A DNA stretch of 64,000 bases, taken from Halomicrobium urmianum (GTDB taxonomy: Archaea > Halobacteriota > Halobacteria > Halobacteriales > Haloarculaceae). Every line of letters starts with the position of its first letter. Positions within the stretch are counted from its first letter, which is position 1. The stretch is taken from positions 1,612,001 to 1,676,000 of the forward strand of contig NZ_CP084090.1 in assembly GCF_020217425.1 (NCBI RefSeq), given 5' to 3'. This document shows positions 17,701-26,142 of the stretch, piece after piece. Position numbers and translations under genes: made by a program. The notes below the pieces were generated by a model. That model made no database searches. It was not told the origin of the DNA and worked only from the letters and a program-made list of their open reading frames with translations.

Positions 17701-17885
17701 GTCGGCTTCTACCCGGCTGTTTTCACGTTTTTCCGCGTTCGAGCGGCTGCGTCGCCGGTCGCACTACGAGTCTTCGGGAACCAGTACCAGCGACCGTACA
17801 GCGGTGCGTCAGACACGGCAGACGACTGACTGGTCCCGGCGCCGTCGGCCGGAAATCATATGGGGACTCGGGAGAGTCCACGTCT

Positions 17886-18056
17886 ATGATCGAGATCGAC
17901 GCACGGCATCGGCGGGCGGCGGCGGTCGTCGTCGCGGGTGCGTTCCTCCTCGCGTCGGTCGTGCTGCTGGCCAACCGGGCGCACGGTCCCGGTATCCTGA
18001 CTGCGCTGGTCTCCGTTGGCGCGTTCGGGCTGCTCGACGGGACCGGCGACGAGTGA
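17886..18056 (+). CDS. Two-helix small membrane protein
   Basis: A 56-residue ORF beginning MIEIDARHRRAAAVVVAG and ending LLDGTGDE. Two hydrophobic stretches (about 11-30 and 36-50) are separated by a short loop (NRAHGPG). A basic patch before TM1 and an acidic end after TM2 would put both termini in the cytoplasm. A patch reading aaatcatatgg lies about 25 nt upstream. Codon use is typical. No family recognised. Confidence 0.65.
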   Translation: MIEIDARHRRAAAVVVAGAFLLASVVLLANRAHGPGILTALVSVGAFGLLDGTGDE

Positions 18057-18068
18057 GCGCGGCCCGGA

Positions 18069-19358
18069 TCAGGTCGCCTCGTCGATGGCCTGATCCAGGT
18101 CGGCGATGACGTCGTCGGCCGACTCCAGCCCGACCGACAGGCGGACCAGGTCGTCGGTGACGCCGGCGGCCTGCTTCTCCTCGTCGGTGAGCTGCTGGTG
18201 GGTCGTCGACGCGGGGTGGATGATCAGCGTCTTCGCGTCGCCGACGTTGGCCAGCAGCGACGCGATTTCGGTCGACTCCACGGTCGTCCGGGCGGCGTCG
18301 TAGCCGGCCTCGAGGCCGAAGGTGATCATGCCGCCGTAGCCGCCGTCGAGGTACTCGCTGGCCTCCTCGTGGGTCTCGTGGTCTTCCAGTCCGGGGTAGG
18401 TGACCCAGGAGACCTCGGGGTGATCCTGCAGGTGCTCGGCGACGGCCATGGCGTTCTCGCAGTGGCGCTCCATCCGTACCGGGAGCGTCTCCAGACCCTG
18501 GAGCGTCGTCCAGGCGTCGAAGGGTGCCTGCTGGTTGCCCATGTCCCGCAGGCCGCGCGCGATGGCGGCGTAGGTGAGGGCGGCGTCGCCGAACGTCTCG
18601 GCGAAGTTGACGCCGTGATAGGCCGGGTTCTCCCGGGCGATTTCGGGGAACGCCTCGGCGTGCTCGCTCCACGGGAAACTACCCCCGTCGACGAGGACGC
18701 CGCCGACGGTGGTGCCGTGGCCGTGGATCCACTTGGTCGTGGAGTTCCACACGACGTCGGCCCTGTGCTCCAGCGGGTTGCAGAGGTACGGCGTCGCGAA
18801 GGTGTTGTCCACGAACAGCGGGACGCCGTTGTCGTGGGCGATGTCGGCCAGGCGTTCGATGTCCGGCGTCACCAGCGCGGGGTTGCCGATGGTCTCGAAG
18901 TGGACGTAGGCGGTGTCGTCGTCGATGGCCTCCTCGTAGGCCTCGTAGTCGAGGGTATCGACGAAGCGGGCCTCGACGCCGTTGCGCGGGGCCGTGTGCG
19001 TGAAGTAGGTGTAGGTCCCGCCGTACAGCGACGACGCCGTGACCACGTTGTCGCCCGCGTCGGCCAGCAGGAACGTCGCGAGGTTCAGCGCCGCCATCCC
19101 CGACGACGTCGCGACGGCGCCGACGCCGCCCTCCAGCGCGGCGATGCGCTCCTGGAGCATCTCGTTGGTGGGATTCATCAGCCGCGAGTAGATGTGCCCG
19201 GGCTTCTCCAGGGCGAACTGCGCGGCGGCGTCCTCGGCGTCGTCGAAGACGTACGACGTCGTCTGATAGATGGGCGGTGCACGGGCGTTCGCGTGTGACT
19301 CGGGTTCCTCCTGGCCCACGTGCAGGGCGTCTGTCTCGAAGCCGCGGTCCTCGCTCAT
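18069..19358 (-). CDS. metY: O-acetylhomoserine aminocarboxypropyltransferase (sulfhydrylase)
   Basis: A 429-residue PLP enzyme of the Cys/Met metabolism family, making homocysteine from O-acetylhomoserine and sulfide. The PLP Lys lies in NSTTKWIHGHGTTVGG (about residue 208). SSGMAALNLA and SRLMNPTNEMLQERIA are diagnostic. The start MSEDRGFETDALHVGQEEP at 19358 matches the family. In many haloarchaea metY sits beside metX (homoserine acetyltransferase), but none is adjacent here. Confidence 0.92.
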   Translation of the reverse strand: MSEDRGFETDALHVGQEEPESHANARAPPIYQTTSYVFDDAEDAAAQFALEKPGHIYSRLMNPTNEMLQERIAALEGGVGAVATSSGMAALNLATFLLADAGDNVVTASSLYGGTYTYFTHTAPRNGVEARFVDTLDYEAYEEAIDDDTAYVHFETIGNPALVTPDIERLADIAHDNGVPLFVDNTFATPYLCNPLEHRADVVWNSTTKWIHGHGTTVGGVLVDGGSFPWSEHAEAFPEIARENPAYHGVNFAETFGDAALTYAAIARGLRDMGNQQAPFDAWTTLQGLETLPVRMERHCENAMAVAEHLQDHPEVSWVTYPGLEDHETHEEASEYLDGGYGGMITFGLEAGYDAARTTVESTEIASLLANVGDAKTLIIHPASTTHQQLTDEEKQAAGVTDDLVRLSVGLESADDVIADLDQAIDEAT

Positions 19359-19511
19359 TGTACGGGCCCACACATGAAGTCCTGAACCTTAAACACGGGC
19401 GACGCGGCCGTCCGTGCCCGATGTCACGGATAGCGGCGAGTATTCCGCCGCCGTCCGAACGAGTTCGGCGCGGAGACAGACCAAAGCGCGCGGAGGCGAA
19501 ACCGGCCCGGA

Positions 19512-21095
19512 TCAGGAGAACTTCCGGACCGTCATGTCCAGCGTGTCGAGGTCGAGGATCGGCGCGTACCCCGAGTCGGGGTCGATGTTGACGCTCTCCT
19601 GGAAGGCGGTCTGGGCCTGCCAGCACCCGGAGTTGATCGCGAGGACGTTGTGGTACTTCCCCCAGCCCAGCTTGTGGACGTGGCCGGTGTGGAACACGTC
19701 TGGGACCTCCTCCATGACGAGGTAGTCCCGGTCCTCCGGCGCCAGCCGGGTGTGGCCCCCGTACTGGGGCGCGACGTGTCGCTTCTTCAGGAGCTGGTAC
19801 ATCGCCTTGTGGGGCTCGTCGTAGCTGGCCTTCTCGTCGGGCAGCTCCGCGATGACCTCGTCCAGCGAGACGCCGTGGTACATCAGGACGGAGACGCCCT
19901 CGACCGTGACGAGGGAGGGGTTCGAGTGGACCTCGGCGTCGTGGGCCGTCATGATCGACCGCAGCTCCTCGTCGAACCCGGGCTGGGGCTCCGCGAGGCG
20001 GACGGCGTCGTGGTTGCCGGGGATCATCCGGATCTCCATGTCGCCGGGGACCTCCTTGAGGTACTCCGAGAAGCGCTCGTACTGCTCGTATATGTCGACG
20101 ACGTCGAGCTCCTCGTCCTGGTCCGGGTAGACGCCGACGCCCTCGACCATGTCGCCGGCGATCAGGAGGTACTCGACGGACTCGGCTTCCTCGGTGTGGA
20201 GCCAGTCGGCGAAGCGATGCCAGGCCTCGGCCATGAACTCCTGGCTGCCGACGTGGACGTCCGAGATGAGCGCGGCCTGGACGTGGCGGTCCGCGGTCGA
20301 GGGGCTGTGGGTCCGCGGGACGTCGGGGAAGTAGATCGAGTCGGCGAAGAGGATGCCCGAGTCGTCGGCCAGCGTCCCCTCGACGGCGATGACCTCGTCG
20401 TACAGTAGCTCCTGGACGAGGTCCGCGAACGGCCGGTCTTTCATCACCAGCGCGGGGAAGGTCCCGTTGGTGTCCTCCAGTTCGATCAGCCAGTGGCCGC
20501 TGGCCGTCGTGCGGATGTCCGAGACCATCCCGACGACGGCGGCCTCCTCCCCGCCGGCCATCGACTCCAGCGAGGAGGTGGGTCGGTGGTTCACCCGGCC
20601 CCGGAGCTGCTTCGAGAGCTTCTCGTAGCGGTCCCGGAACACGGCGACGAAGTCGCGATACTCCCCGGTGCCCGTCGACCGGCCGGTCATGTCGTTGTCG
20701 ACCGTCACGGACCGCTTCTCGAGGTTCACGTCGCGGTCGCTCCCGGTCGAAGACCCCCCTGTTTCAACTGGAGCAGCCCCGCCGCCGTCGGCCGACGACG
20801 GTGCCCGGGTTCCACCTGAAGCGGGGGGGTCTTCGTCGGGCGTCGACGCGGTCGGTCCCGCTCCCGACTCCGCGGGCTCCGAACGCGACCGTTCCCCGTC
20901 GTGTTTGGGTTCTAATACGTCTCTGACGTGGTCCGCCGACAGCTTCAGCGCGTCGTCGGGCGCCGTTTCGAGTGCGCGCTCCAGGGCCGCGTCGGGGTCC
21001 GGCGCGTCCGCAAGCAGCGTCACCGCCTCGCGCTCGGCGTTGTACCCCCTGCTCGCGAGTTCGCTGACGATCCGCGCCGGCGTCTCCAGTGGCAC
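19512..21095 (-). CDS. polD1: DNA polymerase D small subunit DP1
   Basis: A 527-residue small subunit of the archaeal replicative polymerase PolD. An N-terminal helical part (1-80) is followed by a disordered Ser/Gly/Asp linker (about 80-160), an OB fold (VVGMVSDIRTTASGHWLIEL), and the phosphoesterase-fold 3'-5' exonuclease with DVHVGS, AGDMVEG, PGNHD, YHGVS and HTGHVHKLG. The GTG at 21095 (PLETPARIVSELASRGYN) is the likely start. Two ORB-like motifs lie in the linker-coding DNA. Confidence 0.93.
   Translation of the reverse strand: MPLETPARIVSELASRGYNAEREAVTLLADAPDPDAALERALETAPDDALKLSADHVRDVLEPKHDGERSRSEPAESGAGPTASTPDEDPPASGGTRAPSSADGGGAAPVETGGSSTGSDRDVNLEKRSVTVDNDMTGRSTGTGEYRDFVAVFRDRYEKLSKQLRGRVNHRPTSSLESMAGGEEAAVVGMVSDIRTTASGHWLIELEDTNGTFPALVMKDRPFADLVQELLYDEVIAVEGTLADDSGILFADSIYFPDVPRTHSPSTADRHVQAALISDVHVGSQEFMAEAWHRFADWLHTEEAESVEYLLIAGDMVEGVGVYPDQDEELDVVDIYEQYERFSEYLKEVPGDMEIRMIPGNHDAVRLAEPQPGFDEELRSIMTAHDAEVHSNPSLVTVEGVSVLMYHGVSLDEVIAELPDEKASYDEPHKAMYQLLKKRHVAPQYGGHTRLAPEDRDYLVMEEVPDVFHTGHVHKLGWGKYHNVLAINSGCWQAQTAFQESVNIDPDSGYAPILDLDTLDMTVRKFS
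20751..20833. repeat. Inverted pair of ORB-like motifs inside the DP1 linker
   Basis: At 20751-20774 the plus strand reads agacccccctgtttcaactg followed by gagc. At 20807-20833 it reads gggttccacctgaagc followed by seven G. Both fit the TCCANNNGAAACGAAGGGG pattern of the origin boxes with small changes, and face opposite ways with both G-strings outward. They encode APVETGGS and DPPASGGT in the disordered linker. Confidence 0.65.
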
Positions 21096-21265
21096 AGAGT
21101 TGGAGTTGGGAAGCGACGACAAAAGGCTAGCGAACGGCGGAAAAGCGAGTGTCAATGTGAGCTACACCCACGGGCGTGCGTAACGGACGAGGGTGACGAA
21201 GCCCAGCGCCGCGTCCCCGTCGTGAGACAGAAAGTTCATACGAGCTACCGCCCGACGTGCCATCG

Positions 21266-22192
21266 ATGAGCGACGACCCGCGCCGGGGGGAGTCCGATCG
21301 GACCGATGGCGCCCGGGACCCGTCTCGACGGCCGGACGACGAGGGACCGCCTCGCGGCGACGGCGACCGGGAGATTGCCGGCGGCGAACCGCGGCGGGCC
21401 GAACCAGCGGAGCGAGCCGACGACGTCGACTGGCAGGTGTACGCCTACGACCTGGTCAGCAGCGTCGCGGCCGTGGCGCTGGTCGGCGCGTTCCTGTTCG
21501 CGGTCAGCGGCGTCTGGCCCCCGCTGGTCGCCATCGAGAGCCCGAGCATGACGCCCCACATCCAGAAGGGCGATCTGGTGTTCGTCATGGAGGAAGAGCG
21601 CTTCTCCGGCGACGGCGCCGTCGGCGAGACCGGCGTGGTCCCCGCCCAGAGCGGTGCCGAGAGCGACTATCGCACGTTCCAGGGGTACGGCGACGTCATC
21701 GTCTACCAGCCGGACGGCAACGCCCGCGAGACCCCGATCATCCACCGCGCCATGTTCTGGGTCGAGGAGGGCGAGAACTGGTACGACCGGGCCGACGAGG
21801 AGTACGTCGGGACGGCGGACAACTGCGAGGAGCTGTCGAACTGCCCCGCCGACCAGGCCGGGTTCGTCACGAAGGGCGACTACAACCACCAGTACGATCA
21901 GGTCGGCAGCCGTCCGCTCAGCGACCCGGTCCGGCCGGAGTGGGTGATCGGGACTGCGGAGGCTCGCGTGCCCCTGCTGGGCGAGATCCGACTCCGATCC
22001 GGCGGCGTCGGGGCGGCTCCGGCGGCGGCCACGCCCTCGCCGAACGAGGGCGGAGTCCGGAAGGCGAGCACGAACGCGTCTGCCGCCTGCGCGATTTCCG
22101 CGTCGCCGTCGGCCGGTGCGAGCACGGCCGGCGCGAACGCGACCGGTGCGAGCGCGGCCGCAGCTAACGCGAGCGCAGCGGCTGCGCCCTGA
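21266..22192 (+). CDS. sec11: Type I signal peptidase, Sec11-like
   Basis: A 308-residue membrane protease that removes signal peptides. An acidic, disordered N terminus (1-55) precedes a TM (about 60-90). The nucleophile lies in ESPSMTPHI, the catalytic His in IIHRAMF, and an Asp candidate in TKGDYNHQYDQ, the Ser-His-Asp layout of archaeal/ER signal peptidases. The ATG at 21266 is preferred over GTG 21257. From about residue 245 the protein is an Ala/Ser/Gly-rich tail with internal repeats (ASTAGANATGASAAAANA), unlike the usual hydrophobic anchor. Confidence 0.88.
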   Translation: MSDDPRRGESDRTDGARDPSRRPDDEGPPRGDGDREIAGGEPRRAEPAERADDVDWQVYAYDLVSSVAAVALVGAFLFAVSGVWPPLVAIESPSMTPHIQKGDLVFVMEEERFSGDGAVGETGVVPAQSGAESDYRTFQGYGDVIVYQPDGNARETPIIHRAMFWVEEGENWYDRADEEYVGTADNCEELSNCPADQAGFVTKGDYNHQYDQVGSRPLSDPVRPEWVIGTAEARVPLLGEIRLRSGGVGAAPAAATPSPNEGGVRKASTNASAACAISASPSAGASTAGANATGASAAAANASAAAAP

Positions 22193-22285
22193 GACCGGAG
22201 TCTCGCTGCGGAGCCGTCGCGTGCGGAGTCTTGAAGCGGATTCTCGAGGTGAGTCCGCGAAAAGCGTCGCCAGGTGGATCCGCAG

Positions 22286-23857
22286 CTAGTTGTCGAACCG
22301 CGCCTGGACGAACGGCTGGAGGTCCTCGATGTCGCCGAGTCGCGAGTCGGACATGAGGACGGCCTCCGTCTCTTCGAGTGGAACGGAGAGGCTGATCTCC
22401 TTGGTCCGGCCGTACCGGCCCTTCGAGACGACGACGGCGTTGACGATGCCCAGCATGTCCAGTTCGGAGATGAGGTCGGTGACGCGGCGCTGGGTGAGCA
22501 CGTCGGCGTCGATCTCCTCGCAGACGCGCTTGTAGATGTTGTACACCTCGCCGGTGTTGATGTTGTGGACGCCGTTTTTCTCCAGCAGGATGATCGCGAA
22601 CAGGACGATCTTGCTCTGGGTCGGGAGGGTGCGTACTACCTCGACCACCCGGTCGAGTTCGATCTTCTCCTGGGCCTGCCTGACGTGCTTCTCCTCGACG
22701 ACGTCTGTCTGGTCGCGCTCGGCCAGTTCCCCGGCCGTCCGGAGCAGGTCCAGCGCGCGCCGGGCGTCGCCGTGCTCCTGGGCGGCGAAGGCCGCACACA
22801 GGGGGATGACGTCGTCGCTCAGGGCGTCCGACTTGAACGCCACCTCCGAACGGTGCTGGAGGATGTCCCGGAGCTGGTTGGCGTCGTACGGCGGGAAGAC
22901 GATCTCCTCCTCGCCGAGGCTGGACTTGACGCGGGGGTCGAGGAAGTCGGTGAACTTCAGGTCGTTCGAGATGCCGATGATCGAGACGCGGGAGTGCTGA
23001 AGCTCGTTGTTCATCCGCGAGAGGTTGTACAGCGTGTCGTCGCCGGACTTCTCGACGAGCTTGTCGATCTCGTCGAGCATGATGACGACCACGCGCTCGT
23101 GGTAGTCGACCGCGTCGAAGAAGGAGCTGTACACGCGGTCGGTCGGCCATCCCGTCATCGGAACCTCCTCGAAGGACTCGCGGTCCTCGGTCAGCGACTC
23201 GATCTCCTCGTCGATCGCCTCGACGTCGTCGAACTCCGAGTCCGCAAGGGCGTCGGGCGCCTCGTCCGCGCGCTCGCGGAGGCCCTCTAACTCCTCGATC
23301 CGGCCGTCGATGTAGGACTCGTTCTCCTCGATGAACTTGTTGGCCAGCTGGGCGAGCACGCGGTACTGGGTGTCCGTGACCTCGCAGTTGATGTACTCGA
23401 CGGTGCAGGGGACCTCGTACTTCTGGGAAGTGCTCTCCAGTTCCTCGCTGACGAACTTCGCGCTGGCGGTCTTGCCAGTCCCCGTCTTCCCGTAGATCAG
23501 GATGTTCGAGGGCGTGTCCCCCCGGAGGGCGGCGACGAGAATCGTCGCCATGTTGTTGATCTGCTCCTCGCGGTGGGGGAGTTTGTGAGGGGTGTACGAG
23601 GGGCGGAGGACCTCCTTGTTCTCGAAGATCGGTTCCCCGCTCAACAGGTCGTCGAACAGGCCCCGCGAGGCCTCCTCGGAGTCCTCGTCGTCGTCGAGGC
23701 CGTCGAGGACGACGTCGTCGAGATCGGTGTCCAGGGACGGAGTGCCGTCTTCTCCCTCCGTCGAGGTGATGTCAGCGTCCAGATCGTCGTAGCCGTCCGT
23801 CGCGTCGTCGCTCGCGGCGTCGGTGGTACGGTCGGACTCGTCTCCCGCGTCTGTCAT
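22286..23857 (-). CDS. orc1: Orc1/Cdc6 replication initiator
   Basis: A 523-residue AAA+ initiator that binds ORBs and opens the origin. Walker A is GKTGTGKT (123-130) and Walker B is VIMLDEIDK. Sensor regions occur in SIIGISNDLKF and HGDARRALDLL. The C-terminal winged helix (from about residue 400) carries ADVLTQRRVTDLISELDMLG. An unusually acidic N-terminal extension of about 65 residues precedes GLFDDLLSGEPIF. It is transcribed away from the adjacent origin. An ORB lies 10-33 nt upstream of the start, so autoregulation is likely. Confidence 0.95.
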   Translation of the reverse strand: MTDAGDESDRTTDAASDDATDGYDDLDADITSTEGEDGTPSLDTDLDDVVLDGLDDDEDSEEASRGLFDDLLSGEPIFENKEVLRPSYTPHKLPHREEQINNMATILVAALRGDTPSNILIYGKTGTGKTASAKFVSEELESTSQKYEVPCTVEYINCEVTDTQYRVLAQLANKFIEENESYIDGRIEELEGLRERADEAPDALADSEFDDVEAIDEEIESLTEDRESFEEVPMTGWPTDRVYSSFFDAVDYHERVVVIMLDEIDKLVEKSGDDTLYNLSRMNNELQHSRVSIIGISNDLKFTDFLDPRVKSSLGEEEIVFPPYDANQLRDILQHRSEVAFKSDALSDDVIPLCAAFAAQEHGDARRALDLLRTAGELAERDQTDVVEEKHVRQAQEKIELDRVVEVVRTLPTQSKIVLFAIILLEKNGVHNINTGEVYNIYKRVCEEIDADVLTQRRVTDLISELDMLGIVNAVVVSKGRYGRTKEISLSVPLEETEAVLMSDSRLGDIEDLQPFVQARFDN

Positions 23858-23866
23858 GTGGATTCG

Positions 23867-23890
23867 AACCCCTTTATTTCAAGTGGAAAC
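23867..23890 (-). promoter_or_regulatory. Origin recognition box in the orc1 leader
   Basis: On the minus strand it reads GTTTCCACTTGAAATAAAGG then GGTT. This matches the ORB core TCCANNNGAAA with a short G-run. It sits 10 nt upstream of the orc1 ATG and overlaps the likely promoter, so bound Orc1 could repress its own gene. Confidence 0.8.
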
Positions 23891-24386
23891 ACTTGCCCGC
23901 ACCGGCCTAGCGGCGCTGAGGGCGGCGATATATTCCGAAACGGTGGCGCGAGGACCGGCGAGCGAGTGCAGTTGAACCACAAGAACCCGTGGCTGATAGA
24001 GTATTAAAAATTTCGGTACGCCAGTCCTCCACGTCGGGAAACAGGCCCGTTTCGACTCGAACGTTGCGGGAGGAGATCGGTCGCTTTCTGGCGATTACGC
24101 GCTCCGGGGTCGGCGCCGATGAATCAGAAGTGTAGTGGGCGTTTCGAAAGAGAGCGATCCATCGACGACCGTCGAGGCGATCCCATCGGCGTCCGGATTT
24201 TCCAGCGGGAGCCGGGAGGGGACCGCTTCGACTCCGGACCGGTCCCGGCGGGACTTCGGCGATTCGGCCGTCGTATCCACAAGAAAGCACAGGGTTCGAT
24301 AGAGGGCCGCCAGCCGGATCGCCCGAGCCGGTTCGGAGGCGTCAGGGAGGCGAGGATCGAGCAGCATAGTTCGATCGCACCGGCCG

Positions 24387-24419
24387 ACCCCCCCACCCCT
24401 TCGTTTCGGGTGGAGAGCG
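24387..24419 (-). promoter_or_regulatory. Long ORB, left of the unwinding core
   Basis: On the minus strand it reads TCCACCCGAAACGAAGGGG followed by T and a run of seven G. It is the inverted partner of 24663-24695. The G-string points away from the core. Confidence 0.88.
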
Positions 24420-24461
24420 GGAAAGAGGGAGGTGGGGGGTCGCCGAGCGGATTGTTGCTCT

Positions 24462-24596
24462 CTAGCTACGGAAAGGCTTATGCTACCACAGCAAAAACTA
24501 AACCCGCACTAGAGAGAAAGCATTATTTCGTGTGCTAGTAGTGTCCTAGATTAGTCCGAACACTCCGAGAACGACATCTAGAACACCTCTAGCTAG
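24462..24596. other. Origin core with seven CTAG sites
   Basis: CTAG occurs at 24462, 24509, 24535, 24546, 24578, 24589 and 24593. CTCTCTAG (from 24458) and CTAGAGAG (from 24509) form an 8-bp inverted repeat. CTCTAGCTA recurs near both ends. The segment is clearly AT-richer than its surroundings and lies between the two inverted ORBs, so it is the candidate duplex unwinding element. Confidence 0.8.
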
Positions 24597-24662
24597 GTTC
24601 GTCCGAAGGATCGTCACCTCGTCCACACCGTCGTCCGGTTCCCCGCACCCAGGGGTTGTTCC

Positions 24663-24695
24663 GTTTCCAGTTGAAACGAAGGGGTGGGGGGCTCC
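24663..24695 (+). promoter_or_regulatory. Long ORB, right of the unwinding core
   Basis: It reads GTTTCCAGTTGAAACGAAGG then GGTGGGGGG. It matches the left ORB in inverted orientation; the two are about 245 bp apart, edge to edge. Confidence 0.9.
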
Positions 24696-24773
24696 GGATG
24701 TCTTCCGTGGGTACCGCAGGTCCCGCGAGCCTCTCCACGCACGGTCGCTCGCTCACCGTTTGCACCCATCTAT

Positions 24774-24904
24774 TCACGCTGTCGTTCAAATCTGGTCACG
24801 CTGTCGTTCAGCCTCGTCCCTGGGCTATCGTCGCCATCGTACCCGCTGTCACCCCTTGTGTCCGTTGCTGTCACCGTCATCCCTATCGTGTCCGTTGCTG
24901 TCAC
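24774..24904. repeat. Two sets of short direct repeats in the origin
   Basis: tcacgctgtcgttca occurs at 24774-24788 and 24796-24810 (22-bp period). gtgtccgttgctgtcac occurs at 24858-24874 and 24888-24904 (30-bp period), with the similarity extending a few bases further. They lie right of the ORB/core unit. The first set shares ctgtcgtt-type pyrimidine-rich content with the second. No binding protein is known to me. Confidence 0.8.
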
Positions 24905-25102
24905 TGTCACGTCTGCTGCCATTCCCGTGAGAGAGCCGCGTCGAAACCGCGTCTCGGCCGCGGAATCGAACAGTACGCGGTATCTCTACCGCCGGAATCC
25001 GTCTAGGAAGTCTGACTCGTGTCTGACGTAGGCTTAAGTGAATCGGCGGGTCTTCTACGGGCAAGCCCCCGAACCATCGGGTTCGGGCGGGAGGATACGA
25101 GG

Positions 25103-25744
25103 ATGGGACTGCTCACAAATCTCAGAGATAGCATATCACGCGCGGCATCGACGCTGTTCTCGGAAGAGGACCCCAAGCGAATCGGCATCTACGGCCCGCC
25201 GAACGCGGGGAAGACGACGCTGGCGAACCGGATCGCCCGCGACTGGACCGGCGACGCCGTCGGTCCTGAGAGTCACATTCCACACGAGACGCGGCGCGCG
25301 CGCCGCAAAGAGGACGTGGAGATCGAACGCAACGGCAAGACCGTCAACATCGACATCGTCGACACGCCCGGCGTCACGACGAAGGTCGACTACACGGAGT
25401 TCCTCGACCACGACATGGAGGAGGACGACGCCGTTCGTCGCTCCCGCGAGGCGACGGAGGGCGTCGCCGAGGCGATGCACTGGCTCCGCGAGGACGTCGA
25501 CGGCGTCATCTACGTGCTCGACTCGACGGAGGATCCGTTCACGCAGGTCAACACGATGCTGATCGGCATCATCGAGAGCCAGGACCTGCCGGTGCTGATC
25601 CTCGCGAACAAGATCGACCTCGAGGAGTCGTCGGTCCAGCGGATCAAGAACGCGTTCCCGCAGCACGAGACGATTCCGCTGTCGGCGCTGGAGGGCGACA
25701 ACATGGACGAAGTGTACGACAAGATCGCGGAGTACTTCGGGTGA
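25103..25744 (+). CDS. oapA: Origin-associated Era-like GTPase OapA
   Basis: A 213-residue P-loop GTPase. G1 is GPPNAGKTTL (about residues 31-40), G3 is DTPGV, G4 is NKID, and G5 is probably in IPLSALEGD. It is encoded next to the origin in haloarchaea and was named for that position. Its exact role is not established. ATG 25103 follows gaggatacgagg, which may be a weak ribosome site. It overlaps or nearly abuts oapB (GTGA at 25741-25744). Confidence 0.9.
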   Translation: MGLLTNLRDSISRAASTLFSEEDPKRIGIYGPPNAGKTTLANRIARDWTGDAVGPESHIPHETRRARRKEDVEIERNGKTVNIDIVDTPGVTTKVDYTEFLDHDMEEDDAVRRSREATEGVAEAMHWLREDVDGVIYVLDSTEDPFTQVNTMLIGIIESQDLPVLILANKIDLEESSVQRIKNAFPQHETIPLSALEGDNMDEVYDKIAEYFG

Positions 25745-25749
25745 TACAG

Positions 25750-26130
25750 ATGGCAGAAGCAAAACCTCAGGACGGGGTCCAGATAGACCTCATCAGCGGC
25801 GAGCGGATGGACGGCATGACGTCCATGGAGAAGATCCGGATGATCCTCGACGGCGTCCGCGACGGCAACATCGTCGTCCTCGAGGAGGGGCTCTCCCCCG
25901 ACGAGGAGTCGCGCCTAATCGAGGTCACGATGACGGAGATCAGCCCCGACGAGTTCAACGGCATCGAGATCGAGACCTACCCCAAGTCGGAGGCGTCCGA
26001 TTCGAGCCTCCTCGACCGGCTGATGGGCAGCCAGTCGACCAAGAAACTGACTGTGATCGGTCCGGCGAACCAGATCGAGACGCTCCACAAGGACGAGACC
26101 CTCATCAGCGCGCTGGTCTCCCGGAAGTAA
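25750..26130 (+). CDS. oapB: Origin-associated protein OapB (DUF2073)
   Basis: A 126-residue protein with the DUF2073 pattern ISGERMDGMTSMEKIRMIL and the C-terminal LTVIGPANQIETLHKDETLI. The ATG at 25750 is preferred; a GTG at 25741 overlapping the oapA stop is the alternative. It is the middle gene of oapA-oapB-oapC. No catalytic motif is visible. Confidence 0.9.
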   Translation: MAEAKPQDGVQIDLISGERMDGMTSMEKIRMILDGVRDGNIVVLEEGLSPDEESRLIEVTMTEISPDEFNGIEIETYPKSEASDSSLLDRLMGSQSTKKLTVIGPANQIETLHKDETLISALVSRK

Positions 26131-26142
26131 CCCACCCAACCC

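Larger units (their letters stand above)
23858..25102. other. Chromosomal replication origin region (oriC)
   Basis: This 1245-bp gene-free interval lies between orc1 and oapA, the known layout of the main haloarchaeal origin. It holds an ORB at the orc1 leader (23867-23890), an inverted pair of long ORBs (24387-24419 and 24663-24695) flanking an AT-richer core with seven CTAG sites, and two sets of short direct repeats (24774-24904). The remaining DNA (23891-24386 and 24905-25102) shows no gene that I can support; ORFs there have non-haloarchaeal composition. Confidence 0.9.

Noticed and set aside
24774-24904. Possible CRISPR array from the spaced repeats
   Set aside because: Only two copies of each repeat, two different repeats, spacers of 7 and 13 nt, and no cas genes.
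24119-25031. Open frames inside the origin interval
   Set aside because: Products are Ser/Arg/Pro-rich with no haloarchaeal acidity and overlap ORBs and repeats; no promoter or family match.
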